From assembly GCF_003721595.1 (NCBI RefSeq), contig NZ_RJJR01000004.1, forward strand, positions 296,809 to 360,808: a stretch of 64,000 nucleotides of DNA. The letters run 5' to 3'. Every line of letters starts with the position of its first letter. The stretch's first letter is position 1. Below are positions 15,171 to 24,038 of this stretch, piece by piece. The notes under the pieces are model-generated. The model made no database searches. It worked only from the letters and a program-made list of their open reading frames with translations, and was not told the DNA's origin. This DNA comes from Hanamia caeni. GTDB taxonomy: Bacteria > Bacteroidota > Bacteroidia > Chitinophagales > Chitinophagaceae. The translations under genes and the position numbers were made by a program.

Positions 15171-18100
15171 ATGTTTTTAAAACTAACATCGGATCTGCCT
15201 TTTTCAAAATGGAGGTATTTGAAAAAAACATTGTTGATTATGAAATTCTTTGCCATTTTTCTTTTTGCGGCTTGCATGCAGGCAAGCGCTACCGGCTACT
15301 CGCAGAAGATCAGCCTGGCGCAAAACGATGTGTCTCTGAAGAAAGTTTTTAAAGAAATTGAAGCACAAAGCGGCTATCATTTTTTTTACAAAGATAAAGT
15401 GCTGAAACAGGCTGGAAACGTGAGCGTTCACTTGTCTGATGCAACGATTGAAGAAGTGCTGAATCAATGCTTTAAAGGTCTTCCTTTGTCTTATTCTATC
15501 CTGGACAAAATTGTGGTGGTAAAAGCGAAAAAGCCAACATTGAATCCCATACCCCCGTTGGAAGCGTTTTCGATCACACCACTTCAAATAATTACAGGAA
15601 CAGTAAAGGATAGTAAAGGAAATCCTTTGGCAGGTGTTTCTGTTGTAGTAAAAGGAACGACAAGGGGAACGAGTACTGCTAACGATGGAAGTTTTAGTAT
15701 TGATGCTGATAAGGGAGACGTGCTGGAATTTACGAATGTTGGCTATCAGAAAAAGGCTGTAAGAGTGGAAGGTGATATTAATTTAAATATAGTAATGGAA
15801 ATAGAAGTATCGGTGGGAAATGAAGTTGTGATTATAGGTTACGGTAAAAGCACGAAGCGTAATATAAATAGTGCTATCAGTACATTGCCGATGAATAATG
15901 TGGCACCCATACCTGTTCAATCCATTAATGACGCAATAGGCGGTAGAATTCCGGGGGTAATTGTTACCGCAAATAGCGGTGCTCCTGGGTCCAAAAGTCA
16001 AATATCTATTAGAGGTGGAGGAACTCCGTTATTTGTTATTGATGGGGTAATTCGCTCTCAAAATGATTTTGAAAATTTAGACCCAAATGATATTGAAACA
16101 TATTCTGTATTAAAAGATGCTGCTTCGACTTCTTTATATGGTGCGAGAGGAGGAAATGGCGTAGTTCTGGTAACCACCAAAAAAGGGGCGGCCGGAAAAA
16201 TAAACATTAATTATTCATTTAATCAGATATATTCTCAACCTACGATTCGTCCAAAAAAGATGAGTTCATATGATCATCTGGCTGCTCTTAATACGGTTTA
16301 TCTAGCTGAAGGGAAAACTCCACCTACGGCCGATACTATTCTGCAATATTATAAAGATCAAACAAAACCATTCGAATATCCGAATACAGACTGGCAGAAG
16401 ATTTCACTTAAGAATTTTGCACCTGAACAGCGGCATGACCTTTCATTGTCAATGGGTACCAAAGAGCTTACTTTTTATGGATCGTTATCAAATTATCATC
16501 AGGGAACAAATCTTAAAACCGATCATAACTATAATAATAGAACCACCTATAGGTTAAATACGGTAAGTAATTTTGAAAAAATACACTTAAAAGTAACTAC
16601 CGGACTTGATGGTTTTTTAGAGAAAAACGTAGTACCTAATACAACCATAGACGGAGGTGCAGGTTATAACGGAATTTATAGTTTAATACAAAATCATGGG
16701 CCACAACAGTTGGCATATAATGAATATGGATTGCCGTATGCGGGAACATCGGGTAATACCGCTCGTATATTATCCAGCTTGTCAGGCTATAACAGAGGGG
16801 AGTCCCATGTGTTTAACAGCATCTTGAATTTCGATTATGCGGCTCCATTTATTAGTGGATTGCATTTAAAAGCGAATGGAAGCTACAATATGTGGAATTC
16901 TATAAATAAATTATGGAATATTACTGCGCCAGCGTATGCTCTTCATAGCCTACAACCAATCCCGGGATCACCTCCAAGTCTTACTGGAGTAAGAGGGGAT
17001 GGGAGCACCCTTACGCTCCAGGGATTTATTACTTACGAACGTTCGTTTGGCGATCATAATATTGACTTTACAGGCGTGTATGAGCAGGCCCAGGATAAAA
17101 GTGAAAATCTTTCAGCTAGCCGGCAACGGTATCAAATTCTTTTTGACCAGTTTATTGCTGGACCCACAGTTGATCAGTTGGCTAACGGTTCGGAATCAGA
17201 AAGCGCAAGAGCTAGTTATATAGGCCGATTGTCATACAACTTTAAATCAAAATATTTCATGGATGCAACTCTGCGATATGATGGGCTTGATTTGTTTCCT
17301 CCAGGTAAAAGATGGGGGACTTTTTATGCATTCGCTGGTGGATGGATATTGTCAGAGGAAAACTTTATGAAATCATTAAAGCGTAATAATATTCTGGAGT
17401 ATTTGAAGCTACGTGGGTCTATTGGACTCACGGGTACAGTTGACGGCATTAATAGTTTTCAATATGTGCCAGGATATAATGTTAATGCAAATGCCTGGGT
17501 TATTAATGGGCAACCTGTCCAAGGAACTTCGGAACCGGGCACGTTACCAAGTACCAATTTTTCATGGTATAGTATTTATAGCAGAGATTTAGGGTTTGAT
17601 TTCGCGACTTTACAGAATCGACTTAGAGGAAGCGTTGATTATTTCTACAAACGTACAACCGGTTATGTTGCTTCCGATACGCGATATGCTGCCGTTCTTG
17701 GTGTAGCCTTACCGCCGATAAATGATAAGAATGCTGCATTACGAAGAGAGGGCTTTGATTTTAATGCAAGCTGGAGTGACCATGTGGGAAAATTTGGTTA
17801 TAAAATCGGGTTCAATTTTACGCGGTTTAACCAACTATGGGAGCTTACCTATTGGGAAGATGAAGCCGCTTTAAAAAATCCATATACAAGGACATCGGGG
17901 TTAAGTGATGCGTCATTGCAAACAGGATATATCAATCAAGGATTTTATCAAAATAACAGTGATTTGTTGAATGGTTCAAGAAGGATAAGTTCTACAAATG
18001 CGGTAGCAGGAGACCTGGAATATAAGGATGCTAATGGAGATGGCAAAATTGACGCCGATGACTTCAGGCACATAGGAAGTAATACTTTTCCGCGGGTTAA

Positions 18101-18572
18101 TTATGGCCTCACCATAGATTTGAATTACAAAGGAATTTTTTTGAATACGGTGCTCATGGGATCGGGAAAAAGAGACCGCTATTTGGGTGACGTAATACAA
18201 GGTGGTTCTGTACAGGGGATATTGCTCTATGGATTTCAAAAGTATTATTGGACTCCAGAAAATACAAACGCGCTTTTTCCTAGGCAAGTCTCTTCACCGG
18301 GAGTTAACGGCAGCAATAATTTTGTAACCAGTGATTTTTGGTTGCTAAGATCTTCCTATGTTCGATTAAAATATGTTCAATTAGGCTATGATCTGAAGTC
18401 AGGTGTGTTTAAGAATATGCCTTTTCAAGACTTTAAGATATTTATCTCCGGTACCAATCTTCTAACTTTTTCTAAGAGTCTCAATTATTTTATTGATCCC
18501 GAATCAGATCCTAATAATTACGGATATCCGATTCAGCGCACCATCGCTTTGGGTTTAAATGTAGGATTTTAA
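15171..18572 (+). CDS. SusC/RagA-family TonB-dependent outer membrane transporter with STN signalling domain
   Basis: A 1133-residue outer-membrane transporter. An N-terminal signal peptide (hydrophobic stretch around residue 25-37) is followed by an STN domain (~45-115; VSLKKVFKEIEAQSGYHFFYKDKVL), a CarboxypepD_reg-like/DUF4480 domain (~140-210; GTVKDSKGNPLAGVSVVVKGTTRGTST), a TonB-box/plug region (DVVIIGYG-like EVVIIGYGKS near 220, then LKDAASTSLYGARGGNGVVLVTTKKG) and a 22-strand barrel. The STN domain marks it as a transducer that signals through FecR to the sigma factor. It pairs with the SusD that follows after 27 bp. The likely substrate is an oligosaccharide of the sulfated glycan attacked by the enzymes downstream. 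Confidence 0.95.
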   Translation: MFLKLTSDLPFSKWRYLKKTLLIMKFFAIFLFAACMQASATGYSQKISLAQNDVSLKKVFKEIEAQSGYHFFYKDKVLKQAGNVSVHLSDATIEEVLNQCFKGLPLSYSILDKIVVVKAKKPTLNPIPPLEAFSITPLQIITGTVKDSKGNPLAGVSVVVKGTTRGTSTANDGSFSIDADKGDVLEFTNVGYQKKAVRVEGDINLNIVMEIEVSVGNEVVIIGYGKSTKRNINSAISTLPMNNVAPIPVQSINDAIGGRIPGVIVTANSGAPGSKSQISIRGGGTPLFVIDGVIRSQNDFENLDPNDIETYSVLKDAASTSLYGARGGNGVVLVTTKKGAAGKININYSFNQIYSQPTIRPKKMSSYDHLAALNTVYLAEGKTPPTADTILQYYKDQTKPFEYPNTDWQKISLKNFAPEQRHDLSLSMGTKELTFYGSLSNYHQGTNLKTDHNYNNRTTYRLNTVSNFEKIHLKVTTGLDGFLEKNVVPNTTIDGGAGYNGIYSLIQNHGPQQLAYNEYGLPYAGTSGNTARILSSLSGYNRGESHVFNSILNFDYAAPFISGLHLKANGSYNMWNSINKLWNITAPAYALHSLQPIPGSPPSLTGVRGDGSTLTLQGFITYERSFGDHNIDFTGVYEQAQDKSENLSASRQRYQILFDQFIAGPTVDQLANGSESESARASYIGRLSYNFKSKYFMDATLRYDGLDLFPPGKRWGTFYAFAGGWILSEENFMKSLKRNNILEYLKLRGSIGLTGTVDGINSFQYVPGYNVNANAWVINGQPVQGTSEPGTLPSTNFSWYSIYSRDLGFDFATLQNRLRGSVDYFYKRTTGYVASDTRYAAVLGVALPPINDKNAALRREGFDFNASWSDHVGKFGYKIGFNFTRFNQLWELTYWEDEAALKNPYTRTSGLSDASLQTGYINQGFYQNNSDLLNGSRRISSTNAVAGDLEYKDANGDGKIDADDFRHIGSNTFPRVNYGLTIDLNYKGIFLNTVLMGSGKRDRYLGDVIQGGSVQGILLYGFQKYYWTPENTNALFPRQVSSPGVNGSNNFVTSDFWLLRSSYVRLKYVQLGYDLKSGVFKNMPFQDFKIFISGTNLLTFSKSLNYFIDPESDPNNYGYPIQRTIALGLNVGF

Positions 18573-18599
18573 GTCGTTCAAAAAATTAAAAAAATAATC

Positions 18600-20471
18600 A
18601 TGACTAAACATAAAAAAATAAATCTCATAATATTCGTCACAACTATCATCATATTTATTTCCTGTACAAAAGAAGTACTGGATACGCAACCATATAATAA
18701 AATAAGTGAAGATGTAATTTGGAATAATAAAGCTAACGCAGAAACTTTTATTTATTCGACCTATAACTCTATAATGTATGCCTTTGCCAGCGGCCCTCAG
18801 ACAGACCCGTATACAACCAATACACTGGGATTTGATGACATATACAACTACTCGGCGCCTATCTTCACTGGAAGTGTCGACAGGAATACTGATAAGGGTT
18901 TCAATAACTGGGCCCAGGTTCGCCGCTGTAATATGATCATAGATAAGATCGGTGAATCAACAGGTATTTCCGACGATGATAAAAAGGCGTTAATAGCAGA
19001 AGGAAAATTTTTGAGGGCAATGTCGTATTTCAATGTGGCACGTAATATCGGCAGAATGGTGTGGATAGACAAAGTTCTTTCTCCGGATGACAGTTTGCTT
19101 CTGTCATCCACAAGTAATCCTACAGAATCTTATAAATTTATTATTAAGGATTTGGAAGATGCAGTCCGGAACTTACCTGCAACTAAAATAGAAGGCCGGG
19201 CAAATAAATATGTGGCAGCGGCGATGCTTTCTGAAGTGTGTTTGGAAGCATTGGCTTATGAAAATTATCCTGATGCACCTAATATTTCTCCATCTGACTC
19301 TTTAGTTGATTTAGCGATACAATCCGCGCAAATGGTGATTAACGAAGGAGGTTATTCTTTGGAGCAGGATTATGGATCGATGTTTAATGATATCAATCCT
19401 GGGTCTTCTGAGATAATAATGGGCATTTACCGAAAAGCCATTAACACTACTTGTGACGGAACTCCTATGCAATTGATGGTTCCTAATATGAGTAACGCAT
19501 CTATATCTCAATATGGCGGAAGCCCCTTATTGAATTCTTCTATTAGGATTTTTGAAGCCTGGGTACAACATGGTCCCACAGAAAATTTAGCTAAGGATTA
19601 TCTGGTTATAGATAAAAGTGATCCCTCCATTGCTTTACCATGGAATCAAACATCGCAGTTTAAAAGTGCGATCAATGTAAGTGCAACTATTCCGACTACA
19701 GAAATTCCTCAGGCAGGCGGAGAAGTGTCTGTTAGTCATGGTTCCATAAAACCGGGTAGTGATGAAAGCATTTGGACTCTTACAAATGAAAAACGAGATG
19801 CCAGGTGGGCTGCTACCTTTATAACTGATTCTACTCAATTCTATGGCGAAACTTTAACGACAAGTGTTCTTGGCAATGCCACCAGGTGGATGAAGATAAG
19901 AGGCGCGGCGTATTATTTAAGTCTGACAAATATGTACTGGCGCAAAGGCGTTTATAATAATGTAAATCCAAGAATTTATGTCGGTATCCCAACGGATTAC
20001 CATTATGTTGTAACACGTCTGGGGAGAGTTTATTTAAATTTGGCTGAAGCCTATCTACTAAAAGGAGATATTTCGGATGCAGTAGCTGCATTAAACAAGA
20101 CCAGATCCGTTCATGGCAAATTGCCGCCTTCAATGGCCGCTACATTAGTAGATGCGTGGACAGATTATAAGCGTGAACGAAGGGTGGATTTAACTTTGGA
20201 GAATGATTATTATTGGAGTTTATTGCGTTGGGGTAGATACGGTGGACCTGCCAATCATAATACAGTTTCTGGAGGGGTAATACCGGAATTAACAGAAACA
20301 CCGCAAGTATTGGATGTCAGCAAAGACAGAAAAGATTTTTCTATAGTTGAAGGCCCGTTCTTTGGATCGAATAATGTACGGGTTTTTGAGCCGCGTCGTT
20401 ATCTGTTTCCTATTGCACAAAGTTATCTTGATCGAAATCCAAAATTTGGACCGCAAAATCCAGGCTGGTAA
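18600..20471 (+). CDS. SusD/RagB-family glycan-binding surface lipoprotein
   Basis: A 623-residue lipoprotein with a signal ending at Cys22 (FISC-TKEVLD). The N-terminal DTQPYNKISEDVIWNNKANAETFIYSTYNSI is typical of the SusD_3-like domain, and the C-terminal region has TPR-like repeats and the final part LYLNLAEAYLLKGDISDAVAALNKTR ... YKRERRVDLTLENDYYWSLLRWG ... RYLFPIAQSYLDRNPKFGPQNPGW, which is highly characteristic. It would cap the SusC barrel and hold the glycan at the surface. Slightly longer than many homologs. Translation is likely coupled to susC. Confidence 0.95.
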   Translation: MTKHKKINLIIFVTTIIIFISCTKEVLDTQPYNKISEDVIWNNKANAETFIYSTYNSIMYAFASGPQTDPYTTNTLGFDDIYNYSAPIFTGSVDRNTDKGFNNWAQVRRCNMIIDKIGESTGISDDDKKALIAEGKFLRAMSYFNVARNIGRMVWIDKVLSPDDSLLLSSTSNPTESYKFIIKDLEDAVRNLPATKIEGRANKYVAAAMLSEVCLEALAYENYPDAPNISPSDSLVDLAIQSAQMVINEGGYSLEQDYGSMFNDINPGSSEIIMGIYRKAINTTCDGTPMQLMVPNMSNASISQYGGSPLLNSSIRIFEAWVQHGPTENLAKDYLVIDKSDPSIALPWNQTSQFKSAINVSATIPTTEIPQAGGEVSVSHGSIKPGSDESIWTLTNEKRDARWAATFITDSTQFYGETLTTSVLGNATRWMKIRGAAYYLSLTNMYWRKGVYNNVNPRIYVGIPTDYHYVVTRLGRVYLNLAEAYLLKGDISDAVAALNKTRSVHGKLPPSMAATLVDAWTDYKRERRVDLTLENDYYWSLLRWGRYGGPANHNTVSGGVIPELTETPQVLDVSKDRKDFSIVEGPFFGSNNVRVFEPRRYLFPIAQSYLDRNPKFGPQNPGW

Positions 20472-20498
20472 AATATTTTAAATTTTAAGAAAACTATT

Positions 20499-20978
20499 AT
20501 GAAAAAGCAGAAAACGTTTTATATATCAATTAGTGTTTTAATGCTAATAACACTATTCACTTCTTGCCTCAAAAAGGACTTACCTGATTATCCTGCCTGG
20601 AATGGCAATTATATTAATAATGTATTTGTTGAATACAGATGGGAAGACCTGAATAACCTATATAACGGAAAACCCGTTGTTGCATATCAAAAACTACAAG
20701 TAGAGGAAGAGATAGATTCTTCAAAAAATATGATTAACATACAAATAACGGTACCTGCTGTCAGCGGCACATTTACAGCGGATGTAAGAAATAATGTAAG
20801 TCAAAGCCATCTTTGGATGTATTCAGATATTTCTACTGCGGCGACAGTTGCCCCAACCGGTAATACACCAAAATTAGGCGACCCCGCGGATTTGACACAA
20901 CCACAAACCTATGTAGTAACGGCTGCAAACGGCCAGAAAAGAACCTGGACAATTAAGGTAACTTCATTTATAAAATAA
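20499..20978 (+). CDS. Small surface lipoprotein, DUF5018-like (SusE-position protein)
   Basis: A 159-residue lipoprotein with a lipobox cysteine at residue 23 (LFTSC-LKKDLPDYPAWNGN). The body looks like one or two beta-sandwich (Ig-like) units and ends in YVVTAANGQKRTWTIKVTSF, the pattern seen in DUF5018-related proteins. Its position directly after susD (27 bp) is that of SusE/SusF-type surface glycan-binding proteins. I infer a glycan-binding role; no ligand-binding residue can be named. Confidence 0.75.
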   Translation: MKKQKTFYISISVLMLITLFTSCLKKDLPDYPAWNGNYINNVFVEYRWEDLNNLYNGKPVVAYQKLQVEEEIDSSKNMINIQITVPAVSGTFTADVRNNVSQSHLWMYSDISTAATVAPTGNTPKLGDPADLTQPQTYVVTAANGQKRTWTIKVTSFIK

Positions 20979-21041
20979 TAGATAATTGCAGTTTTTTATA
21001 AAATAAAACAGGATAGTAGTCACTAAATAACTTTATTTGAA

Positions 21042-23993
21042 ATGAAATATTTTTTTCTTTTTGTCCTGTTCGGTTTGACGACAACTATTCAAGCACAAGA
21101 AGCTGAGCGCAGCATATCTCCCCAGCCCTGGACGCCAGGTTTAGGTAATCATCGGGCTGTACTTAAAATTGAGAAACCATCAGATGCAGTCAGATTACAA
21201 TTAACCTGGCGGCTTCACGACCAGCAGCCCGATAAAAAGCGGTTTCTGATTATTAACGCTGCCAATGGAGATACCATACAAAATGTTTATAGGGTTTCAG
21301 TAAATAATGAGCAATGCGATATTGTATTCGGACCGGTAGCAAACAAAGGAATTTATTATTTTTATTATCTTCCGTATAAGCCGGACCCGGACGCCGGTTA
21401 TTATCGATATGGATATTTATCTCCCAATAGTCCGGATATTAATTGGGTTACCCATAATCATTTATCAGAAAAAAATATTTTGCCTGAGCTTCCACTCGCT
21501 ATTTGCACAGCAATGCAGGCACGTACCGGCTTTGATTCTTTTTATCCAATGGAAATTATTCCTACCACCGCCGAAAAGAAAAATTTCCTGCTGAAGAATA
21601 CGGATAATTATCTTCTCTTTCCTCAGGATAGAAAATATCCGATACGCATGAAAGACAATATTCCGTTGATGTGGGTGAAAGAAGGCCATCAGAAAGAATT
21701 TAAAGGAGTAGCTGCAAAAAATGAATATTTTACTTTTCAGATTGGGTTGTTTGCAGTAAAGTCAGATGTGGATAGCGTTCAGGTTAATTTCTCGGATATG
21801 AAAGGCGCCACTCAGACGATTCCTTCATCCGCTTTCACCTGTTTTAATACCGGCGGAATAAATTCTTATGGCAAGCCTTTTACAAAACGTGTGGATGTGG
21901 CTGAAGGGAATGTGCAGGCTTTATGGATGGGAGTGGATATACCACAAAATGTTGCTCCCGGCATATATAAAGGCGCTGTATTGATTTCAACTTTAGGAAC
22001 AAAGCCTAAAAGGATTCCGTTACAAATAACCGTGACCGGAAAATATCTGGCTGACCGTGGTGACAGTGAACCGTGGAGGTATTCACGTCTCCGGTGGCTT
22101 AACTCAACAATGGGTATTTCCGACAAACCAACTGCACCGTTTGCAAACATAAAGTATACCGGGACTAATGATTTTTCATTATATGGTAAACAAATAAAGA
22201 TGGCTTCTAATGCAATGCCAGCCTCCATTAAAGTATGGGAGATGCAGGTGTTGGCTGCGCCAATAAAGTACGTTGCAGAAGGCCAAAATTTCACTGAAAG
22301 AAAATCTGATTTTTCAGAAAAAAATAATGGAAGAGTTGACAATGCCTGGAGTTGTTTTTCGAAAGATTTTGAAATGCGGGGCGATAGGTCATTAGAATTT
22401 GACGGTTATATTCATTATACAATTCATCTGAAGGCTTTGCATGATGTGAATTTAAAAGATTTCCGGCTGGAAATTCCCTTCAGAAAAGAAGTAGCGCAAT
22501 ATATGATGGGTATGGGGTTGCCTGGGACTACAGTGCCTGGTAGCCTTGATGCAAAATGGAAGGGCCCTCATGACAGCTTTTGGATGGGAAATACCTATGG
22601 AGGGATTTATTGCGAATTACTCGGGAGCACTTACCATGGCCCGTTACTGAATCTATATCATCCCAAGCCGCCTGAAAGCTGGTACAATAATGATAAGGGA
22701 GGTTTCTCTGTAAGGCAGAATAAAGATACTGTAACAGCCATCGTTTATTCGGGTAGCAGAGATTTTAAAGCAAATGAAGAAATTACTTTTGAGTTTGACT
22801 TCATCATTACTCCAATTAAAAAACTGAATACAAAGGCACAGTTTACGGAACGCTATTACCATAATGGAACTAAGCCATGGCCTGATTCAAGTGCAGTTGC
22901 AGCGGGTATTAAAGTAATTAATATTCACCAGGGCACAGTCACCAATCCATATATTAATTATCCTTTTCTTGCAAAAAAAGAGATTAAATCTTTTGCGGAT
23001 TATTGGCATAAGAAAGAAATAAAAACAAAAATATATTATACCATCAGGGAGCTCACCAATCATACTCCGGAGATTTGGGCGTTGCGAAGCCTGGGAAACG
23101 AGATTTTTTCTACAGGAAAAGGAGGTGGATTTCCATGGCTGCAGGAGCATTTAGTGACTGATTATACACCTGCATGGTACACGCCCATTGGTAATGATAT
23201 AGGGAATGTGGATGCAGCTCTTGAGTCAGCTCCGGGAGATTCAAGATGGTATAATTTTTATATCAGAGGATTAGCATGGCTCATCAAAAATGAAGATATA
23301 GACGGCTTGTATTTAGATGACGTATCGTTTGACCGTCATATTATAAAACGAATGAGGGAAGTAATGGACAGCATAAAACCGGGTTGCCTGATAGACCTTC
23401 ATTCCAACACGGGCTTTTCCAAAGGGCCTGCTACTCAATACACCAGTTTCTTTCCTTACATCAATAAACTCTGGTTTGGAGAAAGTTTTCAATATGATAA
23501 AATGTCCCCTGCAAATTGGTTAGTGGAATGTTCAGGGATTCCGTTTGGCTTGATGGGAGACATGCTTCAGGGAGGAGGCAACCCCTGGCGTGGTATGGTT
23601 TATGGAATGACTGCACGTCTTCCCTGGGCAACTGAAGGGGTAGTCTGCGATCCTAAAGATATATGGGAAGTATGGGATAGCTTTGGCATTGCAGATGCAA
23701 AAATGATTGGTTATTGGGACACTAATCCGGTAGTGAAAACTTCCAATCCGAATGTACTGGCAACCGCCTATGTACGAAAAAGGAAAATAATGATTTCCAT
23801 CGCAAGTTGGGCGCCAACAGAGGTGAATGTGAAATTGTTTGTTGATTGGAAGGCATTAGGATTAAACCCGGATAAAGTAAAATTAACCGCCCCGCCTATA
23901 AACAAATTTCAGGAGGCAGCGATTTTTTCACCAGGTGATAATATTTCTGTAGAACCAACAAAGGGATGGTTATTAATTGCAGAAGAACAATAA
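21042..23993 (+). CDS. Glycoside hydrolase-like protein (DUF6067-type)
   Basis: A 983-residue exported protein: signal peptide to about residue 18 (IQAQ-EAE), an N-terminal beta domain, a linker domain (~220-340), and a large C-terminal TIM-barrel-like part. The barrel carries IDGLYLDDVSFDRHIIKRMREVMDSIKPGCLIDLHSN with a DD pair at 759-760, and later NPWRGMVYGMTARLPWA. These features resemble the glycoside hydrolase domain proteins grouped as DUF6067, distantly related to GH123-type enzymes. It follows the SusCD-lipoprotein set and is likely part of its operon. The bond it cleaves cannot be read from the sequence. Confidence 0.75.
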   Translation: MKYFFLFVLFGLTTTIQAQEAERSISPQPWTPGLGNHRAVLKIEKPSDAVRLQLTWRLHDQQPDKKRFLIINAANGDTIQNVYRVSVNNEQCDIVFGPVANKGIYYFYYLPYKPDPDAGYYRYGYLSPNSPDINWVTHNHLSEKNILPELPLAICTAMQARTGFDSFYPMEIIPTTAEKKNFLLKNTDNYLLFPQDRKYPIRMKDNIPLMWVKEGHQKEFKGVAAKNEYFTFQIGLFAVKSDVDSVQVNFSDMKGATQTIPSSAFTCFNTGGINSYGKPFTKRVDVAEGNVQALWMGVDIPQNVAPGIYKGAVLISTLGTKPKRIPLQITVTGKYLADRGDSEPWRYSRLRWLNSTMGISDKPTAPFANIKYTGTNDFSLYGKQIKMASNAMPASIKVWEMQVLAAPIKYVAEGQNFTERKSDFSEKNNGRVDNAWSCFSKDFEMRGDRSLEFDGYIHYTIHLKALHDVNLKDFRLEIPFRKEVAQYMMGMGLPGTTVPGSLDAKWKGPHDSFWMGNTYGGIYCELLGSTYHGPLLNLYHPKPPESWYNNDKGGFSVRQNKDTVTAIVYSGSRDFKANEEITFEFDFIITPIKKLNTKAQFTERYYHNGTKPWPDSSAVAAGIKVINIHQGTVTNPYINYPFLAKKEIKSFADYWHKKEIKTKIYYTIRELTNHTPEIWALRSLGNEIFSTGKGGGFPWLQEHLVTDYTPAWYTPIGNDIGNVDAALESAPGDSRWYNFYIRGLAWLIKNEDIDGLYLDDVSFDRHIIKRMREVMDSIKPGCLIDLHSNTGFSKGPATQYTSFFPYINKLWFGESFQYDKMSPANWLVECSGIPFGLMGDMLQGGGNPWRGMVYGMTARLPWATEGVVCDPKDIWEVWDSFGIADAKMIGYWDTNPVVKTSNPNVLATAYVRKRKIMISIASWAPTEVNVKLFVDWKALGLNPDKVKLTAPPINKFQEAAIFSPGDNISVEPTKGWLLIAEEQ

Positions 23994-24038
23994 ATTCAGA
24001 AGGATTGGTTTGAAATAATCTCTCAATAACAGAATTAA

